A stretch of DNA of 64,000 bases, from positions 1,116,001 through 1,180,000 of the forward strand of contig NC_079885.1 in assembly GCF_029227915.1 (NCBI RefSeq), read 5' to 3'. The first letter of the stretch is position 1. Each line of letters begins with the position of its first letter. The DNA comes from Hydractinia symbiolongicarpus. Lineage: Eukaryota; Cnidaria; Hydrozoa; Anthoathecata; Hydractiniidae. Shown here piece after piece: positions 1-9,907 of this stretch. The position numbers and the translations under genes are program-made. The notes below the pieces were generated by a model, which searched no databases, had not been told where the DNA came from, and saw nothing but the letters and a program-made list of their open reading frames with translations.

Positions 1-200
1 GGACTTGTAGTTTTCAAAAATATTTTCATATTTGATGGGACGCTGAATAAAAGAAGTTTAATCGCCGGCAAACGAAAATCCGCGATTTTCCTTAAATCCC
101 GGACTCGGCCCGTATAGTCAAAAGTATACAAAGAAAGTACCCAGGGAGTAAACTCATTTCCCGAACGATTTTTTAAATTATTTTTTCACCACTAAAACGC

Positions 201-1224
201 ATGAGACTTGTAGTTTTTAAAAATGTTTTCATTTTTGATGAGACGCTGAATAAGAGAAGTTTAATCGCCGGCAAACAAAAACCCGCGATTTCCCGTAAAT
301 CCCGGGCTTGGCCCGTATAGTCAAAAGTATACAAAGAAAGTACCCAGGGAGTAAACTCATTTCCCGAACGATTTTTTATATTATTTTTTTACCACTAAAC
401 CCATGGGACTTGTAGTTTTCAAAAATATTTTCATATTTGATGGGACGCTGAATAAAAGAAGTTTAATCGCCGGCAAACGAAAATCCGCGATTTTCCGTAA
501 ATCCCGGACTCGGCCCGTATAGTCAAAAGTATACAAAGAAAGTACCCAGGGTGTAAACTCATTTCCCGAACGATTTTTTAAATTATTTTTTCACCACTAA
601 AACGCATGAGACTTGTAGTTTTCAAAAATGTTTTCATTTCTGATGAGACGCTTAATGAAAGAGGTTTAATCGCCGGCAAACGAAATCCCGCGTTTTCCCG
701 TAAATCTGGGGCTTGGCCCGTATAGTCGAATGTATACAAAGAAAGTACCCAGGGAGTAAACTCATTTCCCGAACGATTTTTTAAATTTTTTTTTCACCAC
801 TAAAACGCGTGAGACTTGTAGTTTTCAAAAATGTTTTCATTTTTGATAAGACGCTTAATGAAAGATGTTTAATCGCCGGAAAACGAAAACCCGCGATTTC
901 CCGTAAATCCCGGGCTTGGCCGTATAGTCAAAAGTATACAAAGAAAGTACCCAGGGAGTCAACTCATTTCCCGAACGATTTTTTATATTATTTTTTTACC
1001 ACTAAACGCATGAGACTTGTAGATTTCAAAAATATTTTCACATTTGATGGGACGCTGAATAAAAGAAGTTTAATCGCCGGCAATCGAAAATCCGCGATTT
1101 CCCGTAAACCACGGACATAGTCCCGTAAACCACGGACATAGTCAAAAGTATACAAAGAAAGTACCCAGGGAGTAAACTCATTTCCCGAACGATTTTTTAA
1201 ATTATTTTTTCACCACTAAAACGC
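201..1224 (+). repeat. 5-monomer HOR, copy 1 (1,024 bp)
   Basis: Bases from 201 match those from 1,225 at an offset of 1,024, through five monomers with the same variant order (AATAAGAG with GGCAAACAAAAACCC; ACCCATGGG; CAGGGTGTAAAC; ACGCGTGAG with GATAAGACG; TAGATTTC with GGCAATCG). The copy is 12 bp longer than its partner, which is fully explained by a 9-bp loss plus a 21-bp duplication in its last monomer (1,101-1,142). Confidence 0.88.
1101..1142 (+). repeat. 21-bp local tandem duplication with 9-bp deletion
   Basis: The 21-bp unit beginning CCCGTAAACC and ending GGACATAGT occurs twice, at 1,101-1,121 and 1,122-1,142. The normal sequence is GGACTCGGCCCGTATAGT; here TCGGCCCGT has been lost inside each unit, so the deletion preceded the duplication. 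The homologous site in the next HOR copy (around 2,125-2,150) is normal, so the event is specific to this copy. Confidence 0.9.
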
Positions 1225-2236
1225 ATGAGACTTGTAGTTTTTAAAAATGTTTTCATTTTTGATGAGACGCTGAATAAGAGAAGTTTAATCGCCGGCAAAC
1301 AAAAACCCGCGATTTCCCGTAAATCCCGGGCTTGGCCCGTATAGTCAAAAGTATACAAAGAAAGTACCCAGGGAGGAAACTCATTTCCCGAACGATTTTT
1401 TATATTATTTTTTTACCACTAAACCCATGGGACTTGTAGTTTTCAAAAATATTTTCATATTTGATGGGACGCTGAATAAAAGAAGTTTAATCGCCGGCAA
1501 ACGAAAATCCGCGATTTTCCGTAAATCCCGGACTCGGCCCGTATAGTCAAAAGTATACAAAGAAAGTACCCAGGGTGTAAACTCATTTCCCGAACGATTT
1601 TTTAAATTATTTTTTCACCACTAAAACGCATGAGACTTGTAGTTTTCAAAAATGTTTTCATTTCTGATGAGACGCTTAATGAAAGAGGTTTAATCGCCGG
1701 CAAACGAAATCCCGCGTTTTCCCGTAAATCTGGGGCTTGGCCCGTATAGTCGAATGTATACAAAGAAAGTACCCAGGGAGTAAACTCATTTCCCGAACGA
1801 TTTTTTAAATTTTTTTTTCACCACTAAAACGCGTGAGACTTGTAGTTTTCAAAAATGTTTTCATTTTTGATAAGACGCTTAATGAAAGATGTTTAATCGC
1901 CGGAAAACGAAAACCCGCGATTTCCCGTAAATCCCGGGCTTGGCCGTATAGTCAAAAGTATACAAAGAAAGTACCCAGGGAGTCAACTCATTTCCCGAAC
2001 GATTTTTTATATTATTTTTTTACCACTAAACGCATGAGACTTGTAGATTTCAAAAATATTTTCACATTTGATGGGACGCTGAATAAAAGAAGTTTAATCG
2101 CCGGCAATCGAAAATCCGCGATTTCCCGTAAACCACGGACTCGGCCCGTATAGTCAAAAGTATACAAAGAAAGTACCCAGGGAGTAAACTCATTTCCCGA
2201 ACGATTTTTTAAATTATTTTTTCACCACTAAAACGC
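1225..2236 (+). repeat. 5-monomer HOR, copy 2 (1,012 bp)
   Basis: Second copy of the five-monomer unit starting at 201, with a normal GGACTCGGCCCGTATAG end in its fifth monomer. Near-identity by eye suggests a recent duplication. The first two to three monomers of the same unit recur at 23,265-23,780, next to the long duplicated segment. Confidence 0.86.
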
Positions 2237-2350
2237 ATGAGACTTGTAGTTTTCAAAAATGTTTTCATTTTTGATGAGACGCTTAATGAAAGAGGTTTAA
2301 TCGCCGGCAAACGAAATCCCGTGTTTTCCCGTAAATCCGGGGCTTGGCCC
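2148..2350 (+). repeat. Reference monomer, type 2 (CTTAATGAAAGAGG / CGGGGCTTGG type)
   Basis: A 203-bp monomer with AAATTATTTTTTCACC, ATGAGACTTGTAG, a full AT-rich dyad, GACGCTTAATGAAAGAGG, GGCAAACGAAATCCCG and a CGGGGCTTGG end followed by GTATAGTCGAATG. It contains the palindrome GTATAC at 2,160-2,165 and a TTAA at 2,297-2,300. That TTAA is the position equivalent to the transposon insertion site used elsewhere in the array. Confidence 0.85.
2253..2274. other. AT-rich dyad conserved in most monomers
   Basis: The arm TCAAAAATG, a TTTT spacer and the arm CATTTTTGA form a perfect 9-bp inverted repeat. Most monomers keep at least the inner 7 bp (AAAAATG / CATTTTT). Types with TTTTTAAAAATG lose one outer pair, and type 1 (AAAAATATTTTCATATTTG) largely loses the symmetry. 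It could form a cruciform or a short RNA hairpin, or bind a dimeric protein; none of these is shown. Confidence 0.7.
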
Positions 2351-2552
2351 GTATAGTCGAATGTATACAAAGAAAGTACCCAGGGAGTAAACTCATTTCC
2401 CGAACGATTTTTTAAATTTTTTTTTCACCACTAAAACGCATGAGACTTGTAGTTTTTAAAAATGTTTTCATTTTTGATGAGACGCTTAATGAAAGAGGTT
2501 TAATCGCCGGAAAACGAAAACCCGCGATTTCCCGTAAATCCCGGGCTTGGCC
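2351..2552 (+). repeat. Reference monomer, type 3 (AAATTTTTTTTTCACC / GGAAAACG type)
   Basis: A 202-bp monomer with an uninterrupted T run after AAA, GACGCTTAATGAAAGAGG and GGAAAACGAAAACCCG. This copy has lost one C before GTATAG (GGCCGTATAG). The same deletion recurs near 921, 1,945, 3,767, 4,577 and 5,792, so it marks monomers related by descent. A close subtype has ACGCGTGAG and GATAAGACGC (for example near 3,250, 5,270, 17,390 and 30,750). Confidence 0.82.
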
Positions 2553-2755
2553 GTATAGTCGAATGTATACAAAGAAAGTACCCTGTGAGTAAACTCATTT
2601 CCAGAACGATTTTTTAAATTATTTTTTCACCACTAAAACGCATGCGACTTGTAGTTTTTAAAAATGTTTTCATTTTTGATGAGACGCTGAATAAGAGAAG
2701 TTTAATCGCCGGCAAACGAAAACCCGCGATTTCCCGTAAATCCCGGGCTTGGCCC
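2553..2755 (+). repeat. Reference monomer, type 4 (CCCTGTGAG / TTTCCAGAACG type)
   Basis: A 203-bp monomer beginning GTATAGTCGAATG and carrying GTACCCTGTGAG and CATTTCCAGAACG instead of GTACCCAGGGAG and CATTTCCCGAACG. It ends in CCCGGGCTTGGCCCG, which contains a short GC-rich dyad. Many later members have ACGCATAAG. The type occurs from end to end of the window and usually follows type 3. Confidence 0.85.
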
Positions 2756-2756
2756 G
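2744..2756. other. GC-rich dyad at the monomer end
   Basis: CGGGC-TTG-GCCCG is a perfect 5-bp inverted repeat around a 3-base spacer, immediately before the GTATAG landmark. It is present in monomers ending CCCGGGCTTGGCCCG and absent from those ending GGACTCGGCCCG. A variant, CGGGCTTAGCCCG, extends the dyad to 6 bp around one base (44,819-44,831, repeated in the 46,000-52,500 and 55,500-60,400 regions). Confidence 0.6.
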
Positions 2757-2957
2757 TATAGTCAAAAGTATACAAAGAAAGTACCCAGGGAGTAAACTCA
2801 TTTCCCGAACGATTTTTTATATTATTTTTTTACCACTAAACCCATGGGACTTGTAGTTTTCAAAAATATTTTCATATTTGATGGGACGCTGAATAAAAGA
2901 AGTTTAATCGCCGGCAAACGAAAATCCGCGATTTTCCGTAAATCCCGGACTCGGCCC
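2756..2957 (+). repeat. Reference monomer, type 1 (TATATTA / ACGCTGAATAAAAG type)
   Basis: A 202-bp monomer taken from GTATAG to the base before the next GTATAG. Diagnostic features are TTTTTTATATTA followed by a T run and ACCACTAAAC (one A fewer than other types), ATGGGACTTG, AAAAATATTTTCATATTTG, GATGGGACGCTGAATAAAAG, AAAATCCGCG, and a GGACTCGG end. This type recurs throughout, often with ATGAGA in place of ATGGGA. A subtype has TAGATTTC and GGCAATCG (for example near 8,720, 10,150 and 23,880). Typing is by eye and the boundary is arbitrary because the array is cyclic. Confidence 0.85.
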
Positions 2958-4464
2958 GTATAGTCAAAAGTATACAAAGAAAGTACCCAGGGTGTAAACT
3001 CATTTCCCGAACGATTTTTTAAATTATTTTTTCACCACTAAAACGCATGAGACTTGTAGTTTTCAAAAATGTTTTCATTTTTGATGAGACGCTTAATGAA
3101 AGAGGTTTAATCGCCGGCAAACGAAATCCCGCGTTTTCCCGTAAATCTGGGGCTTGGCCCGTATAGTCGAATGTATACAAAGAAAGTACCCAGGGAGTAA
3201 ACTCATTTCCCGAACGATTTTTTAAATTTTTTTTTCACCACTAAAACGCGTGAGACTTGTAGTTTTCAAAAATGTTTTCATTTTTGATAAGACGCTTAAT
3301 GAAAGATGTTTAATCGCCGGAAAACGAAAACCCGCGATTTCCCGTAAATCCCGGGCTTGGCCCGTATAGTCAAAAGTATACAAAGAAAGTACCCAGGGAG
3401 TCAACTCATTTCCCGAACGATTTTTTAAATTATTTTTTCACCACTAAAACGCATGAGACTCGTAGTTTTCAAAAATGTTTTCATTTTTGATGAGACGCTT
3501 AATGAAAGAGTTTTAATCGCCGGCAAACGAAATCCCGCGTTTTCCCGTAAATCCGGGGCTTGGCCCGTATAGTCGAATGTATACAAAGAAAGTACCCAGG
3601 GAGTAAACTCATTTCCCGAACGATTTTTTAAATTTTTTTTTCACCACTAAAACGCATGAGACTTGTAGTTTTTAAAAATGTTTTCATTTTTGATGAGACG
3701 CTTAATGAAAGAGGTTTAATCGCCGGAAAACGAAAACCCGCGATTTCCCGTAAATCCCGGGCTTGGCCGTATAGTCGAATGTATACAAAGAAAGTACCCT
3801 GTGAGTAAACTCATTTCCAGAACGATTTTTTAAATTATTTTTTCACCACTAAAACGCATGAGACTTGTAGTTTTTAAAAATGTTTTCATTTTTGATGAGA
3901 CGCTGAATAAGAGAAGTTTAATCGCCGGCAAACGAAAACCCGCGATTTCCCGTAAATCCCGGGCTTGGCCCGTATAGTCAAAAGTATACAAAGAAAGTAC
4001 CCAGGGAGTAAACTCATTTCCCGAACGATTTTTTATATTATTTTTTTACCACTAAACGCATGGGACTTGTAGTTTTCAAAAATATTTTCATATTTGATGG
4101 GACGCTGAATAAAAGAAGTTTAATCGCCGGCAAACGAAAATCCGCGATTTTCCGTAAATCCCGGACTCGGCCCGTATAGTCAAAAGTATACAAAGAAAGT
4201 ACCCAGGGAGTAAACTCATTTCCCGAACGATTTTTTAAATTATTTTTTCACCACTAAAACGCATGAGACTTGTAGTTTTCAAAAATGTTTTCATTTTGGA
4301 TGAGACGCTTAATGAAAGAGGTTTAATCGCCGGCAAACGAAAACCCGCGATACCCGTAAATCCCGGGCTTGGCCCGTATAGTCGAATGTATACAAAGAAA
4401 GTACCCTGTGAGTAAACTCATTTCCAGAACGATTTTTTAAATTATTTTTTCACCACTAAAACGC

Positions 4465-6365
4465 ATGAGACTTGTAGTTTTTAAAAATGTTTTCATTTTT
4501 GATGAGACGCTTAATGAAAGAGGTTTAATCGCCGGAAAACGAAAACCCGCGATTTCCCGTAAATCCCGGGCTTGGCCGTATAGTCGAATGTATACAAAGA
4601 AAGTACCCTGTGAGTAAACTCATTTCCAGAACGATTTTTTAAATTATTTTTTCACCACTAAAACGCATGCGACTTGTAGTTTTTAAAAATGTTTTCATTT
4701 TTGATGAGACGCTGAATAAGAGAAGTTTAATCGCCGGCAAACGAAAACCCGCGATTTCCCGTAAATCCCGGGCTTGGCCCGTATAGTCAAAAGTATACAA
4801 AGAAAGTACCCAGGGAGTAAACTCATTTCCCGAACGATTTTTTATATTATTTTTTTACCACTAAACCCATGGGACTTGTAGTTTTCAAAAATATTTTCAT
4901 ATTTGATGGGACGCTGAATAAAAGAAGTTTAATCGCCGGCAAACGAAAATCCGCGATTTTCCGTAAATCCCGGACTCGGCCCGTATAGTCAAAAGTATAC
5001 AAAGAAAGTACCCAGGGTGTAAACTCATTTCCCGAACGATTTTTTAAATTATTTTTTCACCACTAAAACGCATGAGACTTGTAGTTTTCAAAAATGTTTT
5101 CATTTTTGATGAGACGCTTAATGAAAGAGGTTTAATCGCCGGCAAACGAAATCCCGCGTTTTCCCGTAAATCTGGGGCTTGGCCCGTATAGTCGAATGTA
5201 TACAAAGAAAGTACCCAGGGAGTAAACTCATTTCCCGAACGATTTTTTAAATTTTTTTTTCACCACTAAAACGCGTGAGACTTGTAGTTTTCAAAAATGT
5301 TTTCATTTTTGATAAGACGCTTAATGAAAGATGTTTAATCGCCGGAAAACGAAAACCCGCGATTTCCCGTAAATCCCGGGCTTGGCCCGTATAGTCAAAA
5401 GTATACAAAGAAAGTACCCAGGGAGTCAACTCATTTCCCGAACGATTTTTTAAATTATTTTTTCACCACTAAAACGCATGAGACTCGTAGTTTTCAAAAA
5501 TGTTTTCATTTTTGATGAGACGCTTAATGAAAGAGTTTTAATCGCCGGCAAACGAAATCCCGCGTTTTCCCGTAAATCCGGGGCTTGGCCCGTATAGTCG
5601 AATGTATACAAAGAAAGTACCCAGGGAGTAAACTCATTTCCCGAACGATTTTTTAAATTTTTTTTTCACCACTAAAACGCATGAGACTTGTAGTTTTTAA
5701 AAATGTTTTCATTTTTGATGAGACGCTTAATGAAAGAGGTTTAATCGCCGGAAAACGAAAACCCGCGATTTCCCGTAAATCCCGGGCTTGGCCGTATAGT
5801 CGAATGTATACAAAGAAAGTACCCTGTGAGTAAACTCATTTCCAGAACGATTTTTTAAATTATTTTTTCACCACTAAAACGCATGAGACTTGTAGTTTTT
5901 AAAAATGTTTTCATTTTTGATGAGACGCTGAATAAGAGAAGTTTAATCGCCGGCAAACGAAAACCCGCGATTTCCCGTAAATCCCGGGCTTGGCCCGTAT
6001 AGTCAAAAGTATACAAAGAAAGTACCCAGGGAGTAAACTCATTTCCCGAACGATTTTTTATATTATTTTTTTACCACTAAACGCATGGGACTTGTAGTTT
6101 TCAAAAATATTTTCATATTTGATGGGACGCTGAATAAAAGAAGTTTAATCGCCGGCAAACGAAAATCCGCGATTTTCCGTAAATCCCGGACTCGGCCCGT
6201 ATAGTCAAAAGTATACAAAGAAAGTACCCAGGGAGTAAACTCATTTCCCGAACGATTTTTTAAATTATTTTTTCACCACTAAAACGCATGAGACTTGTAG
6301 TTTTCAAAAATGTTTTCATTTTGGATGAGACGCTTAATGAAAGAGGTTTAATCGCCGGCAAACGA
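4465..6365 (+). repeat. 10-monomer HOR, copy 2 (homology ends ~6,365)
   Basis: Matches 2,440-4,340 at an offset of 2,025 up to the GGCAAACGAAA of the ninth to tenth monomer, both copies sharing CATTTTGGATGAG. After this, copy 1 continues AACCCGCGATACCC while copy 2 continues ATCCCGCGTTTTCC. The switch inside a monomer is a recombination breakpoint. Confidence 0.8.
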
Positions 6366-6462
6366 AATCCCGCGTTTTCCCGTAAATCTGGGGCTTGGCC
6401 CGTATAGTCGAATGTATACAAAGAAAGTACCCAGGGAGTAAACTCATTTCCCGAACGATTTT

Positions 6463-7880
6463 TTAAATTTTTTTTTCACCACTAAAACGCGTGAGACTTG
6501 TAGTTTTCAAAAATGTTTTCATTTTTGATAAGACGCTTAATGAAAGATGTTTAATCGCTGGAAAACGAAAACCCGCGATTTCCCGTAAATCCCGGGCTTG
6601 GCCCGTATAGTCAAAAGTATACAAAGAAAGTACCCAGGGAGTCAACTCATTTCCCGAACGATTTTTTATATTATTTTTTTACCACTAAACGCATGAGACT
6701 TGTAGATTTCAAAAATATTTTCATATTTGATGGGACGCTGAATAAAAGAAGTTTAATCGCCGGCAATCGAAAATCCGCGATTTCCCGTAAACCACGGACT
6801 CGGCCCGTATAGTCAAAAGTATACAAAGAAAGTACCCAGGGAGTAAACTCATTTCCCGAACGATTTTTTAAATTATTTTTTCACCACTAAAACGCATGAG
6901 ACTTGTAGTTTTTAAAAATGTTTTCATTTTTGATGAGACGCTTAATGAAAGAGGTTTAATCGCCGGCAAACGAAATCCCGCGTTTTTCCGTAAATCCGGG
7001 GCTTGGCCCGTATAGTCGAATGTATACAAAGAAAGTACCCAGGGAGTAAACTCATTTCCCGAACGATTTTTTAAATTTTTTTTTCACCACTAAAACGCAT
7101 GAGACTTGTAGTTTTTAAAAATGTTTTCATTTTTGATGAGACGCTTAATGAAAGAGGTTTAATCGCCGGAAAACGAAAACCCGCGATACCCGTAAATCCC
7201 GGGCTTGGCCCGTATAGTCGAATGTATACAAAGAAAGTACCCTGTGAGTAAACTCATTTCCAGAACGATTTTTTAAATTATTTTTTCACCACTAAAACGC
7301 ATGAGACTTGTAGTTTTTAAAAATGTTTTCATTTTTGATGAGACGCTGAATAAGAGAAGTTTAATCGCCGGCAAACGAAAACCCGCGATTTCCCGTAAAT
7401 CCCGGGCTTGGCCCGTATAGTCAAAAGTATACAAAGAAAGTACCCAGGGAGTAAACTCATTTCCCGAACGATTTTTTATATTATTTTTTTACCACTAAAC
7501 GCATGGGACTTGTAGTTTTCAAAAATATTTTCATATTTGATGGGACGCTGAATAAAAGAAGTTTAATCGCCGGCAAACGAAAATCCGCGATTTTCCGTAA
7601 ATCCCGGACTCGGCCCGTATAGTCAAAAGTATACAAAGAAAGTACCCAGGGAGTAAACTCATTTCCCGAACGATTTTTTAAATTATTTTTTCACCACTAA
7701 AACGCATGAGACTTGTAGTTTTCAAAAATGTTTTCATTTTTGATGAGACGCCTAATGAAATAGGTTTAATCGCCGGCAAACGAAATCCCGCGTTTTCCCG
7801 TAAATCTGGGGCTTGGCCCGTATAGTCGAATGTATACAAAGAAAGTACCCAGGGAGTAAACTCATTTCCCGAACGATTTT
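6463..7880 (+). repeat. 7-monomer HOR (1,418 bp)
   Basis: The monomer order is type 3 (ACGCGTGAG/GATAAGACG), TAGATTTC type 1, type 2, type 3 (with GCGATACCC), type 4, type 1 with ATGGGA, and type 2 with GACGCCTAATG. The order starts again at 7,881 and in full at 8,489. Confidence 0.8.
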
Positions 7881-8488
7881 TTAAATTTTTTTTTCACCAC
7901 TAAAACGCGTGAGACTTGTGGTTTTCAAAAATGTTTTCATTTTTGATAAGACGCTTAATGAAAGATGTTTAATCGCCGGAAAACGAAAACCCGCGATTTC
8001 CCGTAAATCCCGGGCTTGGCCCGTATAGTCAAAAGTATACAAAGAAAGTACCCAGGGAGTCAACTCATTTCCCGAACGATTTTTTATATTATTTTTTTAC
8101 CACTAAACGCATGAGACTTGTAGATTTCAAAAATATTTTCATATTTGATGGGACGCTGAATAAAAGAAGTTTAATCGCCGGCAATCGAAAATCCGCGATT
8201 TCCCGTAAACCTCGGACTCGGCCCGTATAGTCAAAAGTATACAAAGAAAGTACCCAGGGAGTAAACTCATTTCCCGAACGATTTTTTAAATTATTTTTTC
8301 ACCACTAAAACGCATGAGACTTGTAGTTTTCAAAAATGTTTTCATTTTGGATGAGACGCTTAATGAAAGAGGTTTAATCGCCGGCAAACGAAATCCCGCG
8401 TTTTCCCGTAAATCTGGGGCTTGGCCCGTATAGTCGAATGTATACAAAGAAAGTACCCAGGGAGTAAACTCATTTCCCGAACGATTTT
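7881..8488 (+). repeat. Truncated HOR of three monomers (608 bp)
   Basis: Starts like the 7-mer at 6,463 (ACGCGTGAG/GATAAGACG, then TAGATTTC with AAACCTCGG). It then jumps to a CATTTTGGATGAG type 2 monomer and restarts the 7-mer at 8,489. Four monomers of the expected order are missing, as after an unequal crossover. Confidence 0.75.
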
Positions 8489-9907
8489 TTAATTTTTTTT
8501 TTCACCACTAAAACGCGTGAGACTTGTAGTTTTCAAAAATGTTTTCATTTTTGATAAGACGCTTAATGAAAGATGTTTAATCGCCGGAAAACGAAAACCC
8601 GCGATTTCCCGTAAATCCCGGGCTTGGCCCGTATAGTCAAAAGTATACAAAGAAAGTACCCAGGGAGTCAACTCATTTCCCGAACGATTTTTTATATTAT
8701 TTTTTTACCACTAAACGCATGAGACTTGTAGATTTCAAAAATATTTTCATATTTGATGGGACGCTGAATAAAAGAAGTTTAATCGCCGGCAATCGAAAAT
8801 CCGCGATTTCCCGTAAACCACGGACTCGGCCCGTATAGTCAAAAGTATACAAAGAAAGTACCCAGGGAGTAAACTCATTTCCCGAACGATTTTTTAAATT
8901 ATTTTTTCACCACTAAAACGCATGAGACTTATAGTTTTCAAAATTGTTTTCATTTTTGATGAGACGCTTAATGAAAGAGGTTTAATCGCCGGCAAACGAA
9001 ATCCCGCGTTTTCCCGTAAATCCGGGGCTTGGCCCGTATAGTCGAATGTATACAAAGAAAGTACCCAGGGAGTAAACTCATTTCCCGAACGATTTTTTAA
9101 ATTTTTTTTTCACCACTAAAACGCATGAGACTTGTAGTTTTTAAAAATGTTTTCATTTTTGATGAGACGCTTAATGAAAGAGGTTTAATCGCCGGAAAAC
9201 GAAAACCCGCGATTTCCCGTAAATCCCGGGCTTGGCCCGTATAGTCGAATGTATACAAAGAAAGTACCCTGTGAGTAAACTCATTTCCAGAACGATTTTT
9301 TAAATTATTTTTTCACCACTAAAACGCATGAGACTTGTAGTTTTTAAAAATGTTTTCATTTTTGATGAGACGCTGAATAAGAGAAGTTTAATCGCCGGCA
9401 AACGAAAACCCGCGATTTCCCGTAAATCCCGGGCTTGGCCCGTATAGTCAAAAGTATACAAAGAAAGTACCCAGGGAGTAAACTCATTTCCCGAACGATT
9501 TTTTATATTATTTTTTTACCACTAAACGCATGGGACTTGTAGTTTTCAAAAATATTTTCATATTTGATGGGACGCTGAATAAAAGAAGTTTAATCGCCGG
9601 CAAACGAAAATCCGCGATTTTCCGTAAATCCCGGACTCGGCCCGTATAGTCAAAAGTATACAAAGAAAGTACCCAGGGAGTAAACTCATTTCCCGAACGA
9701 TTTTTTAAATTATTTTTTCACCACTAAAACGCATGAGACTTGTAGTTTTCAAAAATGTTTTCATTTTTGATGAGACGCCTAATGAAAGAGGTTTAATCGC
9801 CGGCAAACGAAATCCCGCGTTTTCCCGTAAATCTGGGGCTTGGCCCGTATAGTCGAATGTATACAAAGAAAGTACCCAGGGAGTAAACTCATTTCCCGAA
9901 CGATTTT
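8489..9907 (+). repeat. 7-monomer HOR (1,419 bp)
   Basis: Full repeat of the order at 6,463, ending with the GACGCCTAATG type 2 monomer. The next monomer at 9,908 again has ACGCGTGAG, now with CTTGTGG, as at 7,881. From about 8,637 onward the block is also the left copy of the long duplication matched at +15,153. Confidence 0.8.

Larger units (their letters stand above)
2440..4464 (+). repeat. 10-monomer HOR, copy 1 (2,025 bp)
   Basis: This block repeats at an offset of 2,025 from 4,465. Shared rare markers include the GGCCGTATAG deletion, ACGCATGCGACTT (2,641 and 4,666), ACTCGTAG (near 3,460 and 5,485), GAGTTTTAATCG, and the GATAAGACGC monomers at 3,222 and 5,247. The last part of the block (from about 4,341, with GCGATACCCG) is not matched in copy 2. 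Confidence 0.86.

Noticed and set aside
2148-2350. CENP-B box in the monomer
   Set aside because: The reverse complement has TTCGTTTGCCGGCG, which resembles the start of a CENP-B box, but it lacks the required A and the CGGG spacing. No other place in the monomer fits the NTTCGNNNNANNCGGGN pattern.
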